64,000 bases of DNA from Chryseobacterium sp. c4a. Its GTDB lineage: Bacteria > Bacteroidota > Bacteroidia > Flavobacteriales > Weeksellaceae. The notes under the pieces were generated by a model. That model was not told the DNA's origin. It was given only the letters and a program-made list of their open reading frames with translations, and did not search any database. Position 1 is the first letter of the stretch; each line of letters starts with the position of its first letter. This document shows, piece by piece, positions 16,259-25,241 of the stretch. Where the stretch lies: assembly GCF_009900745.1 (NCBI RefSeq), contig NZ_WXVU01000005.1:124001-188000 (forward strand). Direction: 5' to 3'. A program made the translations under genes and the position numbers.

Positions 16259-19200
16259 ATGTCTAATAACAAAAGAATTTTCGTAGAAAAAAGAGGAATT
16301 TTCGATGTTGAAAGTCCAAAAATTTTTGATGAAGTAAAAGCTGTAGTTCCGGCAATTCAAAGTGTGAAAGTCTACAATGTGTATGACATCTTCAATTTGA
16401 ATAACGGGGAATTCGAGAAAGTAGTAAATAACACTTTCGTAGATCCGGTAACTGATATTTTACATACAGAAAACCCTGCAAAAAGCATCCACTTCGGAAT
16501 GGAGTTCCTGCCTGGTCAGTACGATCAGAGAGCAGATTCTGCACAACAGTGTATCGCTTTATTAACAGAAAATGAAAAATCAAAAGTAAGAAGTGGAAAA
16601 CTCATCGAGTTTGTAGGAGTATCAGAAGCTGATTTGGTGAAAATCAAAGACCTTTTGATTAATAAAGTAGAATCTCAGGAAAAAGACTTATCTGTACTGG
16701 ATATTCCTGCTGATGAAACCCCTTCAAAAGTAATTATCCACGAAAATTTCATCAATTTCAACGATGCTGAGCTGGAAAGTTTTTACAACAATCATGGTTT
16801 CGCATTAGGACTAGATGACTTGAAATTTATTCAGGAATACTTTAAAACTGAAGAAAGAAACCCTACAGAAACGGAACTGAAGGTATTAGACACTTACTGG
16901 AGTGATCACTGTCGTCACACGACTTTTGAAACAGAATTGTCAGATATTCAGTTTGAAGGAAAATTCAAACAGACATTGGATACTATTTTCAATGACTATA
17001 TCGAAAAAAGAAAATTCTTAGGCCGCGAATTGAAGCCGATTTCCTTAATGGATTTAGCAACAGTATGCGGTAAATATTTCCATAAAACCGGAAACCTGGA
17101 CAACCTTGTGATTTCTGATGAGATCAATGCATGTACCATCCAGATTGAAGCAGAATATGATGGGAAAAAAGAACCTTGGTATTTATTATTCAAAAACGAA
17201 ACGCACAATCACCCAACAGAAATTGAACCTTTCGGAGGAGCTTCTACTTGTTTAGGAGGAGCGATCAGAGACCCTTTATCCGGAAGATCATTCGTATTCC
17301 AGGCAATGAGATTAACAGGGGCTGCAGACGTTTTAGAATCAGTAGACAAAACATTACCAGGGAAATTACCTCAAAAAACAATCACTAAACAGGCTGCAAA
17401 CGGATATTCATCTTACGGTAACCAGATTGGTCTTGCTACCACAATGGTTTCTGAAATCTATGATGAAGGATACAAAGCCAAAAGAATGGAAGTTGGTTTC
17501 GTTACCGGAGCTGTTCCTGTAGATTGGGTAAGACGTGAAAAACCTGCAAATGGTGATTCTATTATTATTTTAGGAGGCGCAACAGGCCGTGATGGAGTAG
17601 GAGGAGCAAGCGGAAGTTCAAAAGAACAGGACGAAACTTCCATCCACACCATGAGTTCTGAAGTTCAGAAAGGAAATGCTGTAGAAGAACGTAAAATCCA
17701 AAGACTTTTCAGAAACCCTGAACTGACAAGGTTAATCAAAAAATCTAACGACTTTGGAGCAGGTGGAGTTTCAGTAGCGATTGGTGAAATTGCAGACTCT
17801 TTAGAAGTAAATCTTGATGTATTACCATTAAAATACGAAGGTCTAAACGGAACAGAACTGGCTATTTCAGAATCTCAGGAAAGAATGGCGGTTGTAGTTG
17901 ATCCGAAAGACAAAGAAAAGTTCATCAAATTCTGTGAAGCTGAAAACATTGTTGCGGTAGAAGTGGCAAAAGTAACAGACTCAGGAAGAATGCAGATGTT
18001 CTGGAAAGGAGACAAAATTGTTGACCTTTCAAGAGCATTCCTTGATACGAATGGATGTTCAAAATCTCAGGAGGTAAAAATCAACCACCTTGAAGAAGTA
18101 AAAACAGAAACCAAGACATTCAACGAAGAAAACTTCCTGAATACCTTAAAAGATAAAAACGTAGCTTCCCAAAAAGGACTATTGGAAATGTTTGACTCTT
18201 CCGTAGGAGGAACAACTGTTGCCATGCCTTTAGGTGGAAAATACCAACAAACCTTAATGGAAGGAAGTGTGCAGACGCTGCCGATCTTAGGAGCAAAAGA
18301 TATCAAAACCGTTTCCTTGGCGAGCTGGGGATTTGATGCTGAAATCTCAAAACAAAACTCTTTATTGGGAGCATCTTACGCTGTAGTAGAAAGTGTAGCG
18401 AAGATTGTTGCCATGGGAGGTGACTATAAAAACATCAGATTAAGCTTCCAGGAATATTTTGAAAAGCTTGGTCAGGCTCCTGAAAAATGGGGTAAACCGT
18501 TAGCTTCTCTTTTAGGGGCTTATGACGCACAGATCAACCTTGGTTTAGCTGCAATTGGAGGTAAAGATTCCATGAGTGGAACGTACCAGGATCTGAATGT
18601 ACCACCAACATTGATTTCTTTTGCATGTGCCAACGGAGACAAGCAGAATATCATTTCTCCGGAATTTAAAGCTGTTGGAAACAAAGTTTACTTCTTCAAT
18701 CACATTGCTCAGGAAAGTGGCCTTCCAAACTATGATGCTTTAAAAGACATTTATGAATTCATCTTCGAAAACATCAAATCAGGAAAAATTGTTTCTGTAA
18801 AAACAGTAAAAGACGGTGGAGTAGCGGTAGCATTGGCAAAAATGAGTTTCGGAAACAGATTGGGAGCTGAAATCAATGCTGACGAAAATACTTTATTAGC
18901 TAAAAATATCGGTAGCTTAATCATCGAAGCTAAAGAAGAGCTAAGCAATGCATCTCTACAGTTAATCGGAGAAGTAAAAGATTCAGGAATCTTAAAAATC
19001 AACAATCTCGAAACCCGCATCACGAATCTCGAAGCTGCTTACACTGGTACATTCGAAAACCTTTTCCCAACAGTAGAAAAAGAAAAGATGACGGTTGAAA
19101 TTGATGAAAAATCAAACTCAGTCAACCCAAGAAATATCATCATCAAAAAACATGGAATTGCACAGCCTAAAGTATTTGCTCCGGTATTCCCAGGAACCAA

Positions 19201-19954
19201 CTGTGAGTATGATACCTTAAATGCATTCCAGAAAGAAGGTGCTGTAGTAAGCAGTCTGCCTTTAATCAATATCAGCCACCAATTACTGGATGAAAGTATT
19301 GATGCATGGGTAGAAGAGATCAGAACATCTCAGATCTTAGCTTTCTCAGGAGGTTTCTCAGCAGGGGATGAGCCGGATGGTTCTGCAAAATTCATTGTCA
19401 ACGTTTTAAAGAACGAAAAAATGAGAAATGCAGTTCACGAATTATTAGACAGAGACGGGATGATCATTGGAATCTGTAACGGTTTCCAGGCTCTAGTTAA
19501 ATCTGGGCTATTACCTTACGGAAGAATCAAAGATTTGGATGAAAACTCTCCGACATTGGCTCACAATGCGATCAGAAGACACATTTCTCAGATGGTTACT
19601 GTAAAAGTAGTGAACGATGAAAGTCCATGGTTAAAAGGAATGAAAGGTCAAACCTTCACCATTCCGATTTCTCACGGAGAAGGACGTTTTATGGCTTCAG
19701 AAGAAGAAATCAAGAAGTTATATGAAAACGGACAGATCGCAACACAGTACATCGATTTCGATGGAAACATTGCCCACGGAATGCCGTTTAACCCAAACAA
19801 TTCATTATTCGGAATTGAAGGAGTTACCAGCCCATGTGGAAAGATCTACGGAAGAATGGGACACCCGGAAAGATTTACGGAAGGTCTCATGAGAAACATA
19901 CCAACCGCGAATTATCACAACATATTCAAAAACGGTGTTGAATACTTCAAATAA
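16259..19954 (+). CDS. purL: Phosphoribosylformylglycinamidine synthase, large single-chain form
   Basis: PurL makes FGAM from FGAR, glutamine and ATP in step four of purine synthesis. At 1231 residues this is the large form with synthetase and glutaminase on one chain. The ATP/FGAR-binding signature HNHPTEIEPFGGA is at about 316-330 and TYWSDHCRHTTFETE at about 212-226. The class I glutamine amidotransferase domain fills the last ~260 residues, with FPGTNCEYDT, the nucleophile Cys in GICNGFQALV, and the His-Glu pair in RMGHPER. All catalytic features are present. It starts 13 bases after the YhcG-type gene. Confidence 0.97.
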   Translation: MSNNKRIFVEKRGIFDVESPKIFDEVKAVVPAIQSVKVYNVYDIFNLNNGEFEKVVNNTFVDPVTDILHTENPAKSIHFGMEFLPGQYDQRADSAQQCIALLTENEKSKVRSGKLIEFVGVSEADLVKIKDLLINKVESQEKDLSVLDIPADETPSKVIIHENFINFNDAELESFYNNHGFALGLDDLKFIQEYFKTEERNPTETELKVLDTYWSDHCRHTTFETELSDIQFEGKFKQTLDTIFNDYIEKRKFLGRELKPISLMDLATVCGKYFHKTGNLDNLVISDEINACTIQIEAEYDGKKEPWYLLFKNETHNHPTEIEPFGGASTCLGGAIRDPLSGRSFVFQAMRLTGAADVLESVDKTLPGKLPQKTITKQAANGYSSYGNQIGLATTMVSEIYDEGYKAKRMEVGFVTGAVPVDWVRREKPANGDSIIILGGATGRDGVGGASGSSKEQDETSIHTMSSEVQKGNAVEERKIQRLFRNPELTRLIKKSNDFGAGGVSVAIGEIADSLEVNLDVLPLKYEGLNGTELAISESQERMAVVVDPKDKEKFIKFCEAENIVAVEVAKVTDSGRMQMFWKGDKIVDLSRAFLDTNGCSKSQEVKINHLEEVKTETKTFNEENFLNTLKDKNVASQKGLLEMFDSSVGGTTVAMPLGGKYQQTLMEGSVQTLPILGAKDIKTVSLASWGFDAEISKQNSLLGASYAVVESVAKIVAMGGDYKNIRLSFQEYFEKLGQAPEKWGKPLASLLGAYDAQINLGLAAIGGKDSMSGTYQDLNVPPTLISFACANGDKQNIISPEFKAVGNKVYFFNHIAQESGLPNYDALKDIYEFIFENIKSGKIVSVKTVKDGGVAVALAKMSFGNRLGAEINADENTLLAKNIGSLIIEAKEELSNASLQLIGEVKDSGILKINNLETRITNLEAAYTGTFENLFPTVEKEKMTVEIDEKSNSVNPRNIIIKKHGIAQPKVFAPVFPGTNCEYDTLNAFQKEGAVVSSLPLINISHQLLDESIDAWVEEIRTSQILAFSGGFSAGDEPDGSAKFIVNVLKNEKMRNAVHELLDRDGMIIGICNGFQALVKSGLLPYGRIKDLDENSPTLAHNAIRRHISQMVTVKVVNDESPWLKGMKGQTFTIPISHGEGRFMASEEEIKKLYENGQIATQYIDFDGNIAHGMPFNPNNSLFGIEGVTSPCGKIYGRMGHPERFTEGLMRNIPTANYHNIFKNGVEYFK

Positions 19955-19967
19955 CAATACAAGAAAA

Positions 19968-20348
19968 ATGATCGTCATCCATGGCGGTCATTTTTCGTCT
20001 TTAGACGGTTTCTACGAAGAAGTTTCTAAAGTTTTAATGAAAGATACAGATTGGAAAGTAGGAACGTTAGATGGTTTTGATGATATTCTGTACGGTGGTT
20101 TCGGAGTCTTTGAAAGCAAAGAGGAGATTGAAATCGTTTGGAAAGAATCACAAAAATCAAAAGATGATTTAGGATTTAAAGCCACCCAAAAATTCTACGA
20201 AAACAAAATCAGACAAGGAAAACCTTTCAACATAGAACTCATCCGGCAAAAACTAAATGATTTAACAGAAGGAAAAGGACAAACGTTATTTGAAATTCTG
20301 ATAGAAATTATCGAATCACACAAGAATATTACCCTAAAGTTAGATTGA
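19968..20348 (+). CDS. Barstar-family ribonuclease inhibitor-like protein
   Basis: The 126-residue protein, taken from the ATG at 19968, begins MIVIHGGHFSSLDGFYEEVS, the barstar N-terminus (strand, D-x-x-x-F/L-Y-x-x-h). It continues with a central LDGFDDILYGGFG loop, where barstar has its barnase-blocking acidic residues. The longer reading that overlaps the end of purL lacks family similarity. Barstar-like proteins bind and neutralise secreted or injected ribonucleases. No barnase-like or other ribonuclease gene is adjacent, so this is an orphan inhibitor, possibly protecting against a neighbour's toxin. It sits 13 bases after purL, so it may be expressed from that transcript. Confidence 0.8.
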   Translation: MIVIHGGHFSSLDGFYEEVSKVLMKDTDWKVGTLDGFDDILYGGFGVFESKEEIEIVWKESQKSKDDLGFKATQKFYENKIRQGKPFNIELIRQKLNDLTEGKGQTLFEILIEIIESHKNITLKLD

Positions 20349-20767
20349 TGAGTAATGAGTAGGCATTTTAAAATAGGAATATTCATCTGTTTTCAAAGTT
20401 TACCAGCCAGCTTCATCCAATCAACTTGTTGATTCCTTCTTAGCTCCCTAAAATAAAGCACTCAGAAAATAAAAACTTTGCGTCAAATAAAATTAAACCA
20501 TTAAGAAAAATGAAGACTTTAAGGTAAATTAAGCTTCACCAAAGATGAATTTAGTAATGCTGCTTATACAAAATAGCTTAGTTGTTTTCTTAACTCTTCT
20601 TAATCATTTAAAAAATCTTAGTGGTTCAAAATAATACTTTCAATATAATTTTATATTAAAAATCCCTTGCAGATTAGCCAGATTCAGCAGATTTTATCTT
20701 ACTTTGAAGAATATTTGAAAAGCTTTAAATCAGGAGCAAAAATCAAAAAAGCAAAAGAATTAATTGA
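20349..20767. other. Gene-free stretch, low-complexity AT-rich
   Basis: No reading frame, hairpin or RNA gene is evident. The text resembles the AT-rich filler seen after pheT, with phrases such as AAAACTTTGCGTCAAA and AATCTTAGTGGTTCAAA. Confidence 0.5.
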
Positions 20768-21397
20768 ATGAAGAAAATAGTGTATGGACTGTTCTTTGGA
20801 GACAGTATAACGTATGGAGAATATGACGGAGTTTTTGGAGGTTGGGTAGATATTTTGAAGAGATATGCCTTGCAAAAATTTCATGAAGGAAATGGTGATG
20901 AACTGATTCTATTCAACCTGGGAATAGGTGGAGAAACTACAGAAGGCTTATTGAAGCGAATGTCTGTAGAGTTAAATGCAAGAAATTCTGTAGATGGAAA
21001 TCTTGTTTTCATCAGCTATGGAGCTAATGATCTTGCCATTAAAGAAGGAGTACAGATTGTGAATCCTGAACAATTTAAACATAATATCATCACAGCAGTT
21101 CAGCAGGCTCAAAAATTCTCCAATGATATTTACCTGGTAAGCATCCTTCCTATTGCTAAAAATATAGATGGAGTAGTTGTTGGCTCAGGGAAACTCAGAT
21201 CAAACGAGGGAGTGCTTGTCTATAACGAAATCCTGAAGAATATTGCAAAAGAGTATTCTTTAAGCTATATTGATTTTCATTCAGCTCTGTTAGAAGATAA
21301 AGACATCCTGCTTTCTGCGGACGGAGTTCATCCTAATGAAAAAGGCTACGGAATGATGGCCGAAATTGCAATTCCAATCATTGAAAAATATTTATAA
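20768..21397 (+). CDS. SGNH/GDSL-family hydrolase
   Basis: This 209-residue cytosolic protein shows the SGNH blocks: FGDSITYGE (block I, nucleophile Ser at about residue 12), GIGGETT (block II Gly), YGANDLAI (block III Asn) and DGVHPNEKGY (block V with the Asp-His pair). Family members hydrolyse esters, lipids or acetyl groups on sugars, and no signal peptide is present here. Its TAA overlaps the ATG of the next gene by one base, so the two are translationally linked. Confidence 0.9.
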   Translation: MKKIVYGLFFGDSITYGEYDGVFGGWVDILKRYALQKFHEGNGDELILFNLGIGGETTEGLLKRMSVELNARNSVDGNLVFISYGANDLAIKEGVQIVNPEQFKHNIITAVQQAQKFSNDIYLVSILPIAKNIDGVVVGSGKLRSNEGVLVYNEILKNIAKEYSLSYIDFHSALLEDKDILLSADGVHPNEKGYGMMAEIAIPIIEKYL

Positions 21398-21747
21398 TGC
21401 CTTATTTATTTTCTTATGGAACCTTACAGAAAGAGCAGGTTCAACTCGAAACATTCGGACGAATTTTACAAGGTGAAAAAGACACCTTATCTCAATATAA
21501 ACTAGGAATGCTTGAAATTACAGATCCTGAAGTACTACGAAAAAGCGGTCAAAAATACCATCCAGTCCTGGAATTCTCAGGAAATAGTGATGATGAGGTT
21601 GAAGGGATGTTGTTTGAGGTGACCGAAGCGGAAATCATTCAGGCGGACGAATATGAAGTAGATGATTACAAAAGAATCGAAACTATGTTTAAATCTGGAA
21701 ACCAAGGGTTTATTTATGTAGGTGCCTCTTCTGATACAGAAAAGTAG
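21397..21747 (+). CDS. Gamma-glutamylcyclotransferase-fold (AIG2-like) protein
   Basis: A 116-residue protein beginning MPYLFSYGTLQKEQVQL, the YGTL motif of the GGCT/AIG2 fold. A central EVEGMLFEVTEAEI segment follows, with the conserved Glu expected as general base, then DEYEVDDYKRI. Family members act on gamma-glutamyl peptides or related amines. The substrate is not predictable. Coupled to the SGNH hydrolase upstream. Confidence 0.85.
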   Translation: MPYLFSYGTLQKEQVQLETFGRILQGEKDTLSQYKLGMLEITDPEVLRKSGQKYHPVLEFSGNSDDEVEGMLFEVTEAEIIQADEYEVDDYKRIETMFKSGNQGFIYVGASSDTEK

Positions 21748-21789
21748 AGATTCTGTTATACATTAAAATAAGTAGTGTATTATCAATAC

Positions 21790-21862
21790 ATTAATATCAA
21801 TAGAAACGGGCTTTAGCCCGTTTTATATTTTAATCCCCAATCCAATGGCTTTAGCCAAAACA
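21790..21862. repeat. REP-like element, copy A
   Basis: A flank reading ATATCAATAG leads into palindrome 1 (21804-21823, 9-bp arms AAACGGGCT/AGCCCGTTT, loop TT). Palindrome 2 (21846-21857, TGGCTTTAGCCA) follows. The same two-palindrome unit recurs at 44090, 54537 and 55432, and as a half unit at 58901. Confidence 0.85.
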
Positions 21863-21977
21863 TAAAGACCAGCCTGTAAAATATCAATTATCAATCATCA
21901 TTAATATTAAAAATCTCTCCTGACAAACAGTTGTCACAACTCCTTCCTATCTTTGGCCTACAACAAAAAATCAAGAA

Positions 21978-22436
21978 ATGAACAACGTGAAAATTGAACC
22001 TTTTAAAGTAATCGGAATTGCCGTAAGAACAACCAATGAAAATGAACAGGCAGCAAAGGATATTCCGGTACTATGGGAGAAATTGATGAAGGAGGATGTA
22101 TTGAACAAGATTCCTGGCAAAATAGACAATACGGTTTATTCAATTTATACAGATTATGAAAAGGATCATACAAAACCTTATACTACATTATTAGGATGCA
22201 AGGTAGAAAGTCTTGATCATATTCCGGAAGGAATGATCGGGAAGTCTTTTGATGGGGGAGATTATGTAAAATTTACAACAAAAGGAAATCTTGCAGAAGA
22301 TCTGGTGATCAATGAATGGTTTAAAATCTGGAACATGGATCTGGATAGAATCTTTACTGCTGATTTTGAAATGTATGGTGAAAAAGCACAAAATCCTTCC
22401 GATGCAGAAGTAGATATTTTGATTGCTGTGAAATAA
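21978..22436 (+). CDS. GyrI-like effector-binding domain protein
   Basis: The 152-residue protein is a stand-alone effector-binding domain of the GyrI/AraC-C-terminal type: VKIEPFKVIGIAVRTTNENE, IPVLWEKLMKE, VYSIYTDYEKD, DYVKFTTKGNLAEDLVINEWFKIW. These domains bind small hydrophobic ligands or act as cyclopropanoid hydrolases. There is no DNA-binding domain. A TATCTTTG box at 21948-21955 sits 22 bases before the ATG and matches the -7 consensus. Confidence 0.85.
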   Translation: MNNVKIEPFKVIGIAVRTTNENEQAAKDIPVLWEKLMKEDVLNKIPGKIDNTVYSIYTDYEKDHTKPYTTLLGCKVESLDHIPEGMIGKSFDGGDYVKFTTKGNLAEDLVINEWFKIWNMDLDRIFTADFEMYGEKAQNPSDAEVDILIAVK

Positions 22437-22489
22437 AACTTAAAAAACTAAGATGCCGGCCTTTATAAACATTTGAATTGAAGATGTGA

Positions 22490-22539
22490 CATTCCCCTCC
22501 TCCGGAGGGGTGTCAAATCAAAGATTTGACGGGGTAGTT
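22490..22539. repeat. Double-hairpin intergenic element
   Basis: Two adjacent hairpins are present: CCCCTCC-TCC-GGAGGGG and GTCAAATC-AAA-GATTTGAC, ending ACGGGGTAGTT. The compact paired layout is typical of palindromic intergenic repeats, although only this copy is in the window. It may also serve as a terminator for the genes converging on it. Confidence 0.6.
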
Positions 22540-22891
22540 AAAAAACATACTTCCAATATACAAGAACCCCAATAATCGCAGAAGCGATGGCTATGAGTAC
22601 AACGGCACCGGCTGAAATGTCCTTGATAAAACCGATTCTTTGATCAAAATCAGGTTGAATGACATCACATATCTTTTCGATGGCTGTGTTGAAAATTTCA
22701 GCACTCAAAACGGCTACAGAAGCCAAAAGAATAAGAGCTGCATCTGTAGAAGTAAGCTTTAAATAAAAAATAAGGAACAGATTAATGAAGAAAGCGAGAA
22801 GCTCAATCTGAAAGTTTCTTTCCGTTTTTATCATGACAAAAACACCCCGGAAAGCATTCAGAAAACTTTTATGAAGTGGAGGTTTTTGCAT
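22538..22891 (-). CDS. Diacylglycerol/undecaprenol kinase family membrane protein
   Basis: This 117-residue integral membrane protein has an amphipathic N-terminus and three transmembrane segments (about 30-50, 55-72, 95-113). The kinase signature is AEIFNTAIEKICDVI (about residues 64-78), followed by IKDISAGAVVLIA. Bacterial members phosphorylate diacylglycerol or undecaprenol at the inner membrane, recycling lipid carriers for envelope synthesis. The length is normal. Its end touches the double-hairpin element. Confidence 0.92.
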   Translation of the reverse strand: MQKPPLHKSFLNAFRGVFVMIKTERNFQIELLAFFINLFLIFYLKLTSTDAALILLASVAVLSAEIFNTAIEKICDVIQPDFDQRIGFIKDISAGAVVLIAIASAIIGVLVYWKYVF

Positions 22892-23114
22892 GTTTTTTTA
22901 CTTTATTTCAACAAAGATAGCTTTTGTATTTTGATTGTTGCCGCTAATCTGTTATATTTGGATTATTAAGATTAAAATATATTCAGCGGCCAATATTTTG
23001 ATACAAAAATATACCGCTATGGAAACCAGAACGTAATATCGGGTCTGAAACCCCATTGACGATCTTTGTTAAAAACTCGTCGGGAATATTCTTTTCTTTG
23101 TTGTATGTATTTAT

Positions 23115-23122
23115 TATATTTG
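23115..23122 (+). promoter_or_regulatory. -7 box upstream of dnaN
   Basis: TATATTTG matches the Bacteroidota TAnnTTTG consensus, 22 bases before the dnaN ATG. TTTG at 23097 is too close (14-base spacer) to be a standard -33 box. Confidence 0.5.
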
Positions 23123-23144
23123 TAGAAACTTATTTTATAAATCT

Positions 23145-24275
23145 ATGAAATTTATTATTTCAAGTGGTGAACTGCAGAAGGCGTTGCAAACTGTAAGTGG
23201 CGTAATATCAAGCTCTCAATCGAGACCGATTTTAGAAAACTATCTTTTTGAATTAGACGGAAATAATGTTACCATTACAGCATCTGACGGCGAGACAACT
23301 CTTGTAACTTCTTTGGAAGTAAAGTCTGATGATTCAGGTAAATTTGCTGTTCCTGCTAAAATTTTTCAAGATTTTATCAAGACATATGGAGAACAGCCTT
23401 TAACATTTGTTGTAAAGGACAATGCGGAAGGAACTGGAAGCCAGCTTGAGATTTTAGATGAAAAAGATAATTTCGCAGTAGCATTAGATAATGCTGATGA
23501 CTATCCTGAATTGCCAGAATTCGATGCTTCTCAAAGCGTTGTAATGCCGGCTGGAGTTTTGTCTGAAGCTTTAACCAATACATTATTTGCCACCAGTAAC
23601 GACTCTCTTCGTCCGGTAATGACAGGAGTATTATTTCAGTTTGGAGAAAATGAAACCAATTTCGTTTCTACAGACTCTCACAGACTTGTTGTTTACAAAA
23701 GAGCAGATCTGATGAATGCTGAACCAATGGAGTTTATCATGCCTAAAAAGCCTTTGAATATCTTCAAAAATATTCTGGCAAGTTCTAATGAAGACGTGAA
23801 AATCGACTTCAATGAGAATATGGCTAAATTTACTTTTGGTAAACATGTCTGGATCTGTAGACTGATCGACGGTAAATATCCAAACTATACAGCGGTAATT
23901 CCTAAAGAAAACCCGAATGTATTAACAATCAACAGAAACCTTCTGTTAGGAGCTATCAAGAGAGCATCTATCATGTCTAATAAATCAACCAACCAGGTAA
24001 GATTTAAGCTTTCAGGAAATATTCTTCACCTTCATGCAGAAGATACTGAATATGCAAACAAAGCAGATATGCAGATCCCTTGTGACTATAACGGAGAAGA
24101 TATCAATATCGGATTCAGTTCTAAATTCTTAACAGAAATGTTAACAATCCTGGGATCTGATGATATTACCATGAAAATGTCTCAACCTAACAGACCGGGA
24201 ATCATCGAGCCACTGGATGGTCTTGAAGAAAACGAAAACATCTTAATGTTATCAATGCCGGTAATCGGATTGTAA
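23145..24275 (+). CDS. dnaN: DNA polymerase III sliding clamp (beta subunit)
   Basis: The 376-residue product has the three clamp domains. It starts MKFIISSGELQKALQTVSGVI, has SRPILENYLFEL in domain I, a central SLRPVMTGVLFQF plus STDSHRLVVYK, and ends with LMLSMPVIGL, the loop that forms part of the partner-binding pocket. The clamp encircles DNA and tethers polymerase and repair factors. It is not next to dnaA or recF here, as is usual in Bacteroidota. It has its own -7 box and terminator. Confidence 0.97.
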   Translation: MKFIISSGELQKALQTVSGVISSSQSRPILENYLFELDGNNVTITASDGETTLVTSLEVKSDDSGKFAVPAKIFQDFIKTYGEQPLTFVVKDNAEGTGSQLEILDEKDNFAVALDNADDYPELPEFDASQSVVMPAGVLSEALTNTLFATSNDSLRPVMTGVLFQFGENETNFVSTDSHRLVVYKRADLMNAEPMEFIMPKKPLNIFKNILASSNEDVKIDFNENMAKFTFGKHVWICRLIDGKYPNYTAVIPKENPNVLTINRNLLLGAIKRASIMSNKSTNQVRFKLSGNILHLHAEDTEYANKADMQIPCDYNGEDINIGFSSKFLTEMLTILGSDDITMKMSQPNRPGIIEPLDGLEENENILMLSMPVIGL

Positions 24276-24292
24276 TATTAAAATAAAAATAT

Positions 24293-24323
24293 AAGAGGTT
24301 TTGTCTTTCAAAACCTCTTTTTT
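24293..24323 (+). terminator. Terminator of dnaN
   Basis: AAGAGGTTTTG and CAAAACCTCTT are perfect 11-bp arms around a 5-base loop, followed by T residues. Confidence 0.9.
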
Positions 24324-24341
24324 ATATCATAAAAACGTACC

Positions 24342-25175
24342 ATGAAAAAAATACTTCTACTGGCAGTAGTATTGCAATCTGCTATTTTATTTTCCCAAAA
24401 AAACATCAAAGTATATCATGAGAAAAAAGGAGATACACTAAGCCTTTATATCGATAATAAGGAAGTTTATCCTATGTCTTTAGTATTTTCAGGACTTCCA
24501 GAAGTGGAAAATATGAGAACTCCAGAAACCTTTAAAGCAACACAGGTAATACCCGCCCAATCATCAAAGAATAAAATTGCCTATTTCGTTATTGATGATA
24601 GAACAAAAGGATGGCGAGTAAAAAAGTTACCTGACTATATGATGTATGTAGGAGATGTTTCCTTAATAAACTATGATAAAGAATATAAATATGATCTTCC
24701 TTTTAAAAAAGGGAAGTCTTTTAGTATTTATCAGGGCTACAATGGCAGTTTTTCGCATCAGAATGAAAATTCTTTGGACTTTAACATGCCGGAAGGCACT
24801 GAGGTCGTTGCTGCAAGAGAAGGAGTTGTGACAGATTTTATCAATACAAATAATAAAGGGTGTGCAACCAGAAACTGTATAGAACAAGCAAATTATATCA
24901 CTATTTTGCATCCGGACGGAACATTTGCTCAATATTATCATTTAAAACAAAATGGAGTTAAAGTGAATATTGGAGATCAGGTAAGAAAAGGAGACGTTAT
25001 TGGATTTAGTGGAAATACAGGATGGAGTAAAGGCCCCCATTTACATTTTGTATGCTATCTTCCTAGAGTAGAAAATGATAAGTACAGGGAGACTGTAAAA
25101 ACCTTTTTCAGAACAGGTAATGGATCTAAAACCGAGTATCTGACAGAGAAAAAGACATATTCAAAAGAGTACTAA
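24342..25175 (+). CDS. Secreted M23-family metallopeptidase
   Basis: The 277-residue protein has a signal peptide (about residues 1-18). An N-terminal beta domain leads into a lysostaphin-type M23 domain from about residue 130. Zinc ligands are visible as SHQNENSLDF (H-x6-D) and PHLHF (H-x-H), with GNTGWSKG before the second His. M23 enzymes cut peptidoglycan cross-bridges or act on other Gly-rich peptides outside the membrane. The zinc site is complete, so it should be active rather than a regulatory relative. Monocistronic by appearance. Confidence 0.9.
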   Translation: MKKILLLAVVLQSAILFSQKNIKVYHEKKGDTLSLYIDNKEVYPMSLVFSGLPEVENMRTPETFKATQVIPAQSSKNKIAYFVIDDRTKGWRVKKLPDYMMYVGDVSLINYDKEYKYDLPFKKGKSFSIYQGYNGSFSHQNENSLDFNMPEGTEVVAAREGVVTDFINTNNKGCATRNCIEQANYITILHPDGTFAQYYHLKQNGVKVNIGDQVRKGDVIGFSGNTGWSKGPHLHFVCYLPRVENDKYRETVKTFFRTGNGSKTEYLTEKKTYSKEY

Positions 25176-25241
25176 ATAAACATAGAGTAAAGGTTTTCAG
25201 AAAAATAATAAGGTTCTTTGTATGGTGCTACAACTCTCATT

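Noticed and set aside
19935-19967. Earlier start of the barstar-like gene overlapping purL
   Set aside because: The added residues are not barstar-like; the ATG at 19968 begins exactly at the conserved fold.
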